Positions 53,315-60,858 of a DNA stretch of 60,858 nucleotides are shown here, one piece after another. Made by a program: the position numbers and the translations under genes. Within the stretch, counting starts at the first letter, position 1. Each line of letters opens with the position of its first letter. A model generated the notes under the pieces. The model saw only the letters and a program-made list of their open reading frames with translations, was not told where the DNA came from and ran no database searches. The stretch spans positions 1-60,858 of the forward strand of contig NZ_WHOA01000233.1 of NCBI RefSeq assembly GCF_013141715.1. Direction: 5' to 3'. The stretch is from Paenibacillus phytorum (GTDB lineage: Bacteria; Bacillota; Bacilli; Paenibacillales; NBRC-103111).

Positions 53315-54571
53315 TTATTTGAATTGCGACTGAATGCTTTCGAGAATTTCTTGAGCCGATTTCTTCGCTCCGCCTAGAATGTTCGCTTCTAACTTATTCA
53401 CCAGCTCGTCTTTGAATTTCTTCGTTTCCGCCGGGTATCCGAAGTCCGTGCTGTAAGCAAGAGCAGGTTCAACCGCTTTGAATTCCGGGTTTTCCGCGAA
53501 ATACTTGGAGGAAAGGCTTGTTACCGCCGAGTTGCTCCCCAATTTCATGAATTCTGCTTGCGTTTTCTCATTAGTCATATAGTAAGCTGCCTGTACTGCC
53601 GCTTCTTTGTTCTTCGCATCTTGAAGGACCACATAAGCATCAGCGATCATCGTGCTTCCTGCAACGGTTCCTTTCGGTACGGGAACTACCGCGTATTTCA
53701 AGCCAGGAGCAGCATTTTTCAAGAAGCTTTTGTACCAATGCCCGCCCGTTGTCATAGCGGCTTTTCCGTTCGCGAATACCTCCCCATCCCAGCCAAAGCC
53801 GACGGATTTAGGAGTCACTGCGACACCGTCTTTATACATGTCAAAAATCGATTGCAGCGCTTGTACGTTTTCCGGAGAGTTGATCGTTTTACCGTTACCC
53901 CATCCACCGCCGAAGCTTTTTGCGTAATTTGTAATATGGTAAGGATCAAGATTGATTGTGATACCGTGTACGTCTTTCGTTGTCAACTTTTTCGCTGCAG
54001 CCTGAACTTCTTCCCAAGTTGTCGGATAAGCGCCCAGTCCCGCATTCTTCCACATCTCTTCGTTGATGAAGAACATGGCCGGAGAACTGCTGTTAGGAAT
54101 ACCGTATGACTTGCCGTCCACTTTCCAAATATCAGTCGATGCGTTGCTGAATTTGTTCATATCCACGCCTGCGGGTTGAATCAAATCGTCCAGCGCGGCG
54201 AACAAACCTTTGTTGATATACTCATAAGAGCCTTCATTCGAGATTTTAATAAAGTCAGGCGCCACTTTCGCTGCGATTTCACCTGGAAGCGCGTTCCAGA
54301 ATTGATCGCTGCTCGGGTATTGTTTTATTTTGAGCTCAATGTTCGGATACTGCTCCGAAATGGAACCAGCCGCCGTTTGATAAATCTTTAAATCCTCTGC
54401 GGTACCCCAGAAGCCCATCGTTACCGTAGTTTTTTTGTTGCCTGCATTTCCGTCAGCTCCGGCTTGGTTACCGTTGCCGCCGTTGTCTTTGTTGGCGCCG
54501 CAAGCCGCCAGAACGAAGATTAAAGTAAAACAAAGCATAAGCATTGCCGTTAGCTTTATTTTTTTTCTCAT
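53315..54571 (-). CDS. Sugar-binding lipoprotein, MalE/UgpB type (importer 5)
   Basis: An extracellular solute-binding lipoprotein of 418 residues. The signal peptide ends in LAAC with Cys24, then a Gly/Asn-rich linker. The body shows the type-1 cluster (TVTMGFWGTAEDLKIYQTAA, later YYMTNEKTQAEFMKLGSNSA). GGGGG precedes the ATG. It is the first gene of a unit that continues into two permeases, the debranching-type enzyme and the oligo-1,6-glucosidase. The likely ligand is an alpha-glucoside, inferred from those enzymes. Confidence 0.93.
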   Translation of the reverse strand: MRKKIKLTAMLMLCFTLIFVLAACGANKDNGGNGNQAGADGNAGNKKTTVTMGFWGTAEDLKIYQTAAGSISEQYPNIELKIKQYPSSDQFWNALPGEIAAKVAPDFIKISNEGSYEYINKGLFAALDDLIQPAGVDMNKFSNASTDIWKVDGKSYGIPNSSSPAMFFINEEMWKNAGLGAYPTTWEEVQAAAKKLTTKDVHGITINLDPYHITNYAKSFGGGWGNGKTINSPENVQALQSIFDMYKDGVAVTPKSVGFGWDGEVFANGKAAMTTGGHWYKSFLKNAAPGLKYAVVPVPKGTVAGSTMIADAYVVLQDAKNKEAAVQAAYYMTNEKTQAEFMKLGSNSAVTSLSSKYFAENPEFKAVEPALAYSTDFGYPAETKKFKDELVNKLEANILGGAKKSAQEILESIQSQFK

Positions 54572-54636
54572 GATGCTTCCCCCTATATGAAGATGAGTAT
54601 TTACTTTCTACATGTAATGTTAAAGGTTGTGCAAAC

Positions 54637-54667
54637 AAAAAAAAATTAATCAAATTATGATTAATTT
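54637..54667 (-). terminator. AT-rich hairpin with T-run after yesN3
   Basis: AAATTAATCA pairs perfectly with TGATTAATTT around 5 bases and is followed by nine T on the minus strand. It can act as a terminator of YesN3, though the stem is weak; as a palindrome it could also be an operator for the SBP gene below. Confidence 0.55.
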
Positions 54668-54758
54668 AATATAATGGAGTATTCTTATTTCTCATGATCT
54701 CTAGTGGGTTCATCATAAAAGCGCATTATTTATTTAAATTTACTTTTATTTATCGTAA

Positions 54759-56294
54759 TCAACCTATCTCCTTGCGATACTCTTTCGGAGCCATGCCGAC
54801 ATATTTATGGAACACAATCGCGAAATGGACCTGGCTGTTGAATCCGACCATTTCGGCGATTTCATAAATTTTATAATTGGAGTCCTTCAGTAACTCTTTG
54901 GCCCTGCGAATTCTAATTTCATTTAGATAGTCAAATAGACCTCGGTCCACTTCTTGTTTGAATAGACGGCTAATATAATTCGGACTGGCCTTAAAGATGT
55001 CGCCTAACATTTTTAATGAAATCGATTGTTGATAGTTCGTTTCGATATATTGAATGATGTTCCTTATGAGCGGATTATATTCCTTATTCGTACTGGAAAG
55101 TTTAGCTTTCAGCTTTTCATTGAATAACGCGTGATAGTAAGTGGATAATTCAACAAAATCCTCAATCTCTTGCTGATCCGTGTTATTTCCGGAATAAGTT
55201 TCGCCTTCCTGCAGCATAAAATGAAGTCCTTCATAAATTTTTTTCACATCTCGCTCTGTCAGACATTCATGCTGCTCAACATATTGCTCCCACGCTTCCA
55301 AATTCACGGCAAACATTTCGTATTTCTCTTCCTTTAATCCGTTTTTCATAGCTACGACATAATCATGAATCTGTTCGAGCTTCTGCTCTTCATCCTCATT
55401 TCGGGCACGGTAATAGAAAACCAGATCGTTCGGTTGATAAAATTTCATTTCCAAAGCTTGCTTTGACTGTCTGAACGCTTGACTGAAGTTTCCAAAAGAG
55501 TGAAACGCCTCGCTGATTCCGAATACCGTATCGATATTGATAAACCTTTTAAGTGAAGAATGGATCATATACAGAATATCGTTTACGCGGGAGAAGGATT
55601 CCTTAACACTCTTGGAACGGCTGTAGCTAACCATGACTGCATACAAATTTTCTTCCATCCGCACACATTCAATCTCGCTCTCTTTGGAGAGCAGCCCGTT
55701 CATTAGGTTTTGGATCGTATTCGGCAGAAACGCCGGACTTTCTTTGGTATACCGTTTCATAACCTGGTAGTATTGTTTTACCGTAAATACGATTACGTAC
55801 AGATTGCCTTCCTTTAATTTGGTCAGTCGGGCATCATCCGTTTTACCTGCCAACAAATGATGAAGCAGCCTGTCCCGTTCCTGTTCGGCATTCGGCTCCT
55901 GAGGCTCGCTTTCGTCATCCGTTGTGATATCTTCTTTGAGGCTATTTAAAACGTCTAGAATTTCCTCAATGCTCATGCTTGGTTTATGAAAATAATCAAC
56001 GGCTCCCAGTTTCATAGCCTTCTTCACGTAAGCGAAATCATCAAAGCTGCTGAGAACGATGACTTTCGCCTTCATTCCTTTGGCTTTCATTTCTGACAGC
56101 ACCTCGAGGCCGTCTTTTTTCGGCATTTTGATATCCAGCAGAACGACGTCAGGGTTCTTCTCCTCTATCAGCTTTAACGCCTCTTCGCCGTCAGCTGCTT
56201 CCCCAACAATCTCCACTCCAGAGCCCTGCCAGCCTATCGATGATTTAATTCCGATCTGAATAAGTGGCTCATCATCTACGATAATCAATTTCAT
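54759..56294 (-). CDS. yesN: YesN-type response regulator (importer 5)
   Basis: 511 residues. Receiver domain with Asp54 in VVLLDIKMPKKDG; C-terminal AraC-type DNA-binding domain at about 410-510 (MLGDIFKASPNYISRLFKQE and MVGFNSQVHFAIVFHKYVGM). The ATG overlaps the YesM3 stop by four bases. It should activate the importer 5 operon that starts 190 bp downstream. A clear 20-21 bp direct repeat as seen at the other YesN targets was not found by eye. Confidence 0.93.
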   Translation of the reverse strand: MKLIIVDDEPLIQIGIKSSIGWQGSGVEIVGEAADGEEALKLIEEKNPDVVLLDIKMPKKDGLEVLSEMKAKGMKAKVIVLSSFDDFAYVKKAMKLGAVDYFHKPSMSIEEILDVLNSLKEDITTDDESEPQEPNAEQERDRLLHHLLAGKTDDARLTKLKEGNLYVIVFTVKQYYQVMKRYTKESPAFLPNTIQNLMNGLLSKESEIECVRMEENLYAVMVSYSRSKSVKESFSRVNDILYMIHSSLKRFINIDTVFGISEAFHSFGNFSQAFRQSKQALEMKFYQPNDLVFYYRARNEDEEQKLEQIHDYVVAMKNGLKEEKYEMFAVNLEAWEQYVEQHECLTERDVKKIYEGLHFMLQEGETYSGNNTDQQEIEDFVELSTYYHALFNEKLKAKLSSTNKEYNPLIRNIIQYIETNYQQSISLKMLGDIFKASPNYISRLFKQEVDRGLFDYLNEIRIRRAKELLKDSNYKIYEIAEMVGFNSQVHFAIVFHKYVGMAPKEYRKEIG

Positions 56295-58099
56295 TTCGTT
56301 TCACCTTCATGATTGTTATTGATGACAGGCACAACAATCTTAGCCACTGTACCACTCCCCTCTTCGCTTGTGATCCATAAACCATAATCTTCCCCAAAAT
56401 GGAGTTTAATCCGTTTGCGTATATTTTTCACACCGATCTCATTTAACTGATCACCTGTTTTGCTGGGCTCATCTTTCCGGCGTTCGGCATTAAATCCTCT
56501 GCCGTTATCAGCAACAATCATGTTTAAGCTGCCGGAATCTTCAAAAATGCTAACCGTTAATTCACCTTTATAAGGGATTTCATCAAACCCATGGAATACT
56601 GCATTTTCGATTAAAGGCTGCAGCAGAAACTTCAATGTTTTGTAATCCATAACAGCCGGATCTATGTTGAAAGAAACCTCGAATTTATTGAAATAACGAA
56701 ACTCCAAAATTTTCGTATAGCTTTTGATGAACACCACTTCGTCGGAAATGGTTACATAATCACTCTCCGTCTTGGCCGTAAACTTGATCACGGAGGTAAA
56801 AGCGGTAAGCGCTTCTTCGATTCCCGATGCCCCCTGAATCTTCGCCATCCACTTGATGACATTAAGCGTGTTGTAAATAAAATGAGGCTTGATTTGGGAT
56901 TGAAGCGCCAGCGCTTCCAAATTCCTTTTCTCCTGTTCATCTTGATAAATCTGTTGAATCAGCCTGCGAATTTCCTTGAGCATATTGTCGATCGTAACAC
57001 TGATTTTACCGACTTCCCCTTTCTGGATATCGATTGTAACATCCAAGTTCCCTTGAGAGACCAACTTCATCTTTCTTTGAAGATTTAATAAAGGCTTAGT
57101 AATGCCCGTGGCAATATAAATCGAACTGAGCATGGATAGACCCAACAGAACCAAAAGGGAAATGGCTATCGTTCTTACGATCGTGTTGACGAAAGCGAAT
57201 AATTCGTTCTTAGGGATAATCGTAACGGCCATCCAATTCGAAATATGAGAGGTAGAGGCGATAAAATACTCGTTATTGTTTTCCAGTAATCCTTTTTGCT
57301 CCCCGTCCATGTGGACAAAGTCATTGCCGATAACATCAGCTGCCCATTCTCCGATTTCTCGCTTATTTTTGCTGTATATGATCCTTCTGTCCTCATCGAT
57401 CAAATAGAATCCGGTGTGCGTCGTAAAACGAATGTCGCTCCATAACGTCTTCAACTTGTCCACACTAATATTAAGCAAAATAAAACCCAGATTTTCTTTC
57501 GAATAGGGGTCGACGATCGCCCGGCCGATGGAGACGACCGGAGTATTGTCATAGGACATCAATTTTTCGGGATGCACCCCGATCGGTACAAATAATCCTT
57601 TATTTTCAATGATCTTCCGGACATAAGGTTCTTGTTGAAACTCAGTTTCCAAATACGCATGATTCATGTAATCGTCATTACTTCTACCTATGACCATCCG
57701 ATTTTTGCTTTGGTAAATGACCACGGAATCAATCAAATCGGAATACAGCAGAATGCTGTTCTTAATTATTCCGCCCGCCGTATCGTAATCCTGGCTTCTC
57801 TCGTACAACGGATAAGGAGAAGCCGTGTAATCTTTGTGCATCATCTGTAATATGGCCTTATCCTGCACGGGATACATGGATAAGCGCAGTATCGGATTAA
57901 GCGATGTATCGATATTCCTGACGATTTGTTTATTGCTTTCAACGGCTGCATCCAGAATCATGTGCCGATTGGATTCGACATACAGCCATGACAAGGTGCC
58001 GCCAATAATGATAAAAGGGATAACGATAAAGCAAGCAAATGTTAAGATCAGTCTGTTTCTTAAGGTTAATTGTGTAAATCTTTCTTTCAATCGTATCAT
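56291..58099 (-). CDS. yesM: YesM-type sensor histidine kinase (importer 5)
   Basis: About 602 residues from the ATG at 58099; the frame opens at 58123 and both starts have weak ribosome binding sites. Membrane helix (about 15-37), dCACHE-like extracellular sensor region, second helix (about 300-320), HAMP (GITKPLLNLQRKMKLVSQGN), motif QIKPHFIYNTLNVIKW and HATPase (VADNGRGFN, GVKNIRKRIKLHFG). It phosphorylates YesN3. No other gene lies upstream in the unit. Confidence 0.93.
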   Translation of the reverse strand: MIRLKERFTQLTLRNRLILTFACFIVIPFIIIGGTLSWLYVESNRHMILDAAVESNKQIVRNIDTSLNPILRLSMYPVQDKAILQMMHKDYTASPYPLYERSQDYDTAGGIIKNSILLYSDLIDSVVIYQSKNRMVIGRSNDDYMNHAYLETEFQQEPYVRKIIENKGLFVPIGVHPEKLMSYDNTPVVSIGRAIVDPYSKENLGFILLNISVDKLKTLWSDIRFTTHTGFYLIDEDRRIIYSKNKREIGEWAADVIGNDFVHMDGEQKGLLENNNEYFIASTSHISNWMAVTIIPKNELFAFVNTIVRTIAISLLVLLGLSMLSSIYIATGITKPLLNLQRKMKLVSQGNLDVTIDIQKGEVGKISVTIDNMLKEIRRLIQQIYQDEQEKRNLEALALQSQIKPHFIYNTLNVIKWMAKIQGASGIEEALTAFTSVIKFTAKTESDYVTISDEVVFIKSYTKILEFRYFNKFEVSFNIDPAVMDYKTLKFLLQPLIENAVFHGFDEIPYKGELTVSIFEDSGSLNMIVADNGRGFNAERRKDEPSKTGDQLNEIGVKNIRKRIKLHFGEDYGLWITSEEGSGTVAKIVVPVINNNHEGETK

Positions 58100-58123
58100 G
58101 AAGACCCGCTCTTTCCATTGCAT

Positions 58124-58409
58124 TTTTGCCGCTATTTCAGGTTAACCTAGTTTGCAAGCATTTTCACCCTTATTTATATTACCAATTTAAGATTCATAAA
58201 AACAACAAGATCTCCTGCAATAAATTCGAGAGAATCTAATTGAGGCTTTTCCTTTATAGATATTCAATTGATTTTTATAAAGAAAACGAACACAAAGAAA
58301 ATTAAAGAAGCTGACGCCGGTATAGAGTACCGACGTCAACTTGCCGCCTAGGGGCTTTTTTTTCAATCCCGATATTCTAACGTTATCGTCGTATATAGCT
58401 ACTTCCTAA
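58124..58409. other. Gene-free stretch upstream of yesM3
   Basis: It holds the YesM3 promoter region and one inverted repeat, TGACGCCGGTA with TACCGACGTCA (58312-58338), with one mismatch and a T-rich tail on the minus strand. This could end the MORN-remnant transcript. Nothing else is recognised. Confidence 0.5.
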
Positions 58410-58590
58410 TCATTTATTTGAGGGTACAGGCTGACCGTCTTTAAACTCGCCTTCAAAATCGAGTTTGCCATCTTCATAATACTTTCCCTTGCCGTTGAAT
58501 CTTCCTTGAACCTCATGACCCTCATAAATTAATTTGCCGTCAACATTAATACTTGTCACATAACCGTCAGGAATCCCGTTCGGAGAGACT
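58410..58590 (-). pseudogene. MORN-repeat protein C-terminal remnant
   Basis: The minus strand reads NGIPDGYVTSINVDGKLIYE, then GRFNGKGKYYEDGKLDFEGE and FKDGQPVPSNK with a stop. The pattern of Tyr/Phe-Glu-Gly blocks every 20 or so residues marks MORN (toxin-antitoxin YwqK-like) repeats. A stop upstream and the lack of a start show that only the C-terminus is left. Confidence 0.6.
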
Positions 58591-58802
58591 CCTCATGTGT
58601 GGCGTCATAATTAATGAGAATTTAGATTCCTAAAACCTTGATATATCAAGGTTCCTTTTCACAATTAGTGAGAAAATGAATGAACTGAGTTGTTCAAATC
58701 AATCATAATTGTTGAGACTATCAGCATTCACAAAATGTATACTTTATACATAAAAATGAATAACTGTTCCTTCAAACTAAAATCCATAAATACACCAATC
58801 CA

Positions 58803-59160
58803 AGTTACTGATCGAAGGATGAGTGGATATTTGCTTCCCCAGGCTTCCTCGAATCGGTCAAGTTCAACAAGAACCATTTCTTCAGATGCGGCTTTGTAAA
58901 TGGGCTTTTGATCGGCCGTGTTACCTTCTTCAAATCTTTGTAAGAGACATAGCGGGTGGAGTTACGTATTTGGTGGATGATGCACTTTGGATCTCTGCCT
59001 TTGGATAGCAGACCGAGATGGCTTGTGTGAAGCCTGTTAAATTGTCAACACACGTGATCAGGATATCCTGTACGCCACGATTCTTCAGGTCATTTAAGAC
59101 GCTTAGCCAGAACTTTGCAGACTCGTTTTCACCGATCCACATGCCTATGGTTTTAGGCAA
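58803..59160 (-). pseudogene. IS256-family (mutator) transposase remnant
   Basis: From 59160 the minus strand encodes GMWIGENESAKFWLSVLNDL and DILITCVDNLTGFTQAI, then in a second frame IIHQIRNSTRYVSYKDLKKV, and in a third KPIYKAASEEMVLVELDRFE and AWGSKYPLILRSVT. This is the central part of an IS256-type transposase, with the catalytic Asp of VDNLTGF kept. Two frame changes and loss of both ends make it inactive. No IS end could be located. Confidence 0.88.
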
Positions 59161-59280
59161 ATGACCTAATACAGAGCTTGAAAAAGGAACTCTTTCTGTA
59201 GTGGAGCTTGATAAATTGCTTTTAGAACGCAGCTCAGTAAGTCGTTTGGTTGATAGCTTTGTAAAGATGCCTGCTAGCTA

Positions 59281-59347
59281 CGAGGCAGCTCGGTCCCTAC
59301 CTCGGTTGGACTTTCACCAACTAGTTGTGCCTAGCTTCGCTAGGCAC
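59281..59347. repeat. Cluster of three small hairpins
   Basis: CGAGG/CCTCG, GTTGG/CCAAC and GTGCCTAG/CTAGGCAC follow one after another within 67 bp. The last is a perfect 8-bp stem around CTTCG's TTC loop. The cluster looks like the structured edge of a mobile element or a small RNA; its identity is not known. Confidence 0.45.
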
Positions 59348-59722
59348 ACTATTCAACTATCCTACCCTTCCCTCGGTTTTAAGGGTTTATCTCACTTTTA
59401 CTCACTCATTCGCAGGATTCCATTGCCCTGGATAACAGTTGTCGTCCGGAAAGAAAGCTTATTAGACTCTGTCGTTCCAATTTTGGACATGCGGGAACAG
59501 AAGAAACCCTATGGAACATTTCTCCAAGTGCTTGGGTATAAAACTGGAATGTATATCGTGGGAATTAGACATAGATGTTAAATTAATAACTATTCCAATG
59601 CCAAAACTCAATATCCAGACGACAGCACCAATTATTACGATTACTAAAACCTACACAGATTAATTTGATGAGAAGTGTAAAGGTTAACAAATCACTTCTT
59701 GTTGATCCAATTCACGCTATGG
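59348..59722. other. Gene-free stretch
   Basis: An open frame runs over 59201-59581 on the plus strand, but it lacks a ribosome binding site, overlaps the hairpin cluster and shows no recognisable motif. No promoter, RNA gene or transposase residue was found. Confidence 0.4.
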
Positions 59723-60077
59723 CAATATCACTTTGTTCTTGTCCAAAAAATCAGCTAAGAATATAAGTTCTTGTCTGTATTTACGGTAATAGTTATATGT
59801 TCTTGTACAATAATTCGGCAAAAGATATAAGTTCTTAGCACAAATATTAATTGTTTATTCCTTTTAAGACGTCCCTAAATAGTATTTAAAGTGGTTTTTA
59901 ACACTCTTTAAATGGTGAAATATTATACGTTGAACTCCACCATGTCAAAGGATATAAGTTCTTGTCCAGCATCAGTAAAGGATGTAAGTTCTTGTCTTGC
60001 GAAAAAGACAAGAACTTACATCCTTAAAATAATAAAACCGCGCTGCGCGCGGATCTCTATAGATATATGTTCTTGTC
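59723..60077. repeat. Array of about eight ATAAGTTCTTGTC repeats, likely transposon end
   Basis: The core TAAGTTCTTGTC or a close variant starts near 59731, 59763, 59795, 59827, 59953, 59983 and 60063 on the plus strand, and once inverted at 60005-60024. The last plus copy before it and the inverted copy form a perfect 20-bp stem (59977-59996 with 60005-60024). A GC-rich hairpin CCGCGC-TGC-GCGCGG lies at 60037-60051. The first four copies are about 32 bp apart. Arrays of directly repeated, roughly 20-bp boxes are the usual transposase-binding sites at ends of Tn7-like and related elements. The SRAP gene is cut exactly beside it. Confidence 0.6.
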
Positions 60078-60099
60078 CTCTTACATAATTGTCTTCGCA

Positions 60100-60664
60100 G
60101 GAGAATCTAGTTTGCCCCCGATATTCCCGAAGAACGAAGGTTTTCGCTGGGGCTTGGTGCCATTTTGGGAAAAGGACATTAAGGTCGGGTTTAAGATGAT
60201 TAACGCACGGGCCGAGACCGTTCAGGAAAAGCCTGCCTTTGGCCGTCTTCTGAAAAGCCAGCGTGTCATACTACCGGCAGACGGATTCTATGAGTGGAAA
60301 AAAGAAGGGGCGGACAAGCAACCGTACCGGTTTGAGTTGGAGGATAAATCCGTCTATGGATATGCCGGTCTATGGGACGAATGGACGCAGCCTGACGGGG
60401 AAAAGCTGCGGAGCTGCACAATCATTACCACAACCCCGAATGATCTTGTTAAAAATGTGCATGACCGCATGCCGGTTATTCTGGAGCCATTAGGCGTTGA
60501 TACCTGGTTAGATCCGGACAATTCAGACAAAGAATTACTTCAATCCTTGCTCGTTCCCTTACCCGCGGAACAGATGGTAAGGTATCCCGTTTCGAAAGGA
60601 CGTCGGAAAGGTTGCAAATAACGGAGCGCAGTTGATCGAGAAAATAGAGATAAACAGTAAATAG
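60100..60664 (+). pseudogene. SRAP/YedK (SOS-response-associated peptidase) gene, 5'-truncated and frameshifted
   Basis: The frame encodes FRWGLVPFWEKDIKVGFKMI, NARAETVQEKPAF, ILPADGFYEWKK and NDLVKNVHDRMPVIL, the hallmark motifs of the SRAP/HMCES family, which forms a DNA-protein cross-link with abasic sites. The N-terminus with the catalytic Cys2 (MCGR in relatives) and about 55 residues are missing; the ORF opens instead inside the last repeat of the array. Near the 3' end an extra G at about 60595 shifts the frame; the true tail (DVGKVANNGAQLIEKIEINS) can be read in the next frame to 60664. Both lesions make it inactive. Confidence 0.85.
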
Positions 60665-60783
60665 AGAGGGGGGATCCTACTTTGGGATCCTGCCTACTTG
60701 CCCTAATTACGACTCAGATGCTCCCACCGTATTTTGGTGATCTGCTCGTTGGGGTAAAGTACGTTTGTCCGATTCGGCCTAGC

Positions 60784-60810
60784 GGGAATTCTCTCATTTT
60801 ATGAATTCCC
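60784..60810. repeat. Inverted repeat near the window end
   Basis: GGGAATTC pairs with GAATTCCC across 11 bases. No T-run follows. Its role is unknown; the final 190 bases hold no recognisable gene. Confidence 0.4.
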
Positions 60811-60858
60811 ACCTTAATCTCCTTGCAGTTGGTTTTTTCATACTATAATCAAATTTTC

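Noticed and set aside
10575..54720. CcpA catabolite-response sites
   Set aside because: No sequence close to TGWAANCGNTNWCA was found at a promoter; similar hexamers occur only inside genes.
59201..59581. Plus-strand frame of 126 codons
   Set aside because: No ribosome binding site, no motif, and it runs through the hairpin cluster; treated as non-coding.
59723..60077. CRISPR array
   Set aside because: Repeats are short and degenerate, spacing is irregular, one copy is inverted and no cas gene is present.
59723..60077. Plasmid origin iterons
   Set aside because: Possible in form, but no replication initiator gene is near and the array ends at a truncated chromosomal-type gene; a transposon end fits better.
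1..60858. tRNA, rRNA or riboswitch genes
   Set aside because: No cloverleaf, rRNA-like stretch or known riboswitch core was recognised on reading either strand; a covariance search would be needed to exclude them.

Overview
The window looks like a carbohydrate-utilisation region from a Paenibacillus-type member of the Bacillota. The evidence is five solute-binding-protein importers of the Lpl/Ytc and Msm/Ugp kinds, three YesM/YesN two-component systems, many intracellular glycoside hydrolases, strong GGAGG ribosome binding sites, and sporulation sigma-K fragments. Almost every gene lies on the minus strand; the exceptions are an AraC regulator (26277-27179) and a broken SRAP gene at the right edge.

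Layout. 1-3.5 kb is decayed: a GNAT remnant, a frameshifted TnsD/TniQ gene with 20-bp tandem repeats upstream, a frameshifted LolD-type ATPase, and a 5'-truncated sigK. 3.6-10.6 kb is importer 1 with its two-component system (LplB, YtcP, LplA, YesN, YesM). 10.7-18.7 kb holds a GH2 enzyme, a GH43 enzyme, an oxidoreductase and a GH95 gene with its middle deleted. 18.8-23.3 kb is importer 2 with a sugar isomerase/epimerase-like enzyme. 23.5-24.3 kb is a dead IS6-family element. 24.3-27.2 kb is a GH35 beta-galactosidase divergent from the AraC regulator. 27.3-29.7 kb is a second graveyard: a GH2 fragment fused to a nuclease-like fragment, a small partner gene, transposon-end repeats, an IS3 remnant and an unknown gene. 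29.7-37.3 kb is importer 3 with a Nif3-like protein, an esterase, a PfkB kinase and sucrose phosphorylase, followed at 37.4-40.8 kb by YesN/YesM. 40.9-46.0 kb is importer 4 with its LacI regulator and an esterase. 46.1-47.7 kb is a third graveyard: a second sigK fragment, an ATPase remnant and a SulP remnant. 47.7-58.1 kb is importer 5 with an oligo-1,6-glucosidase, a debranching-type enzyme and YesN/YesM. 58.3-60.9 kb is decayed: MORN and IS256 remnants, a repeat array, and an SRAP gene truncated beside that array.

How it works together (inference). Oligosaccharides are bound by lipoproteins, imported by paired permeases that must borrow an ATPase encoded elsewhere, and cleaved in the cytoplasm. 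YesM/YesN, AraC and LacI regulators control separate units. Three promoters (about 10.65, 17.75 and 23.36 kb) share the same 20-bp-spaced direct repeats, which would tie the GH43 unit and importer 2 to the YesMN system of importer 1. The importer 3 promoter carries a different 21-bp-spaced repeat, and the importer 4 promoter carries a 36-bp LacI-type palindrome.
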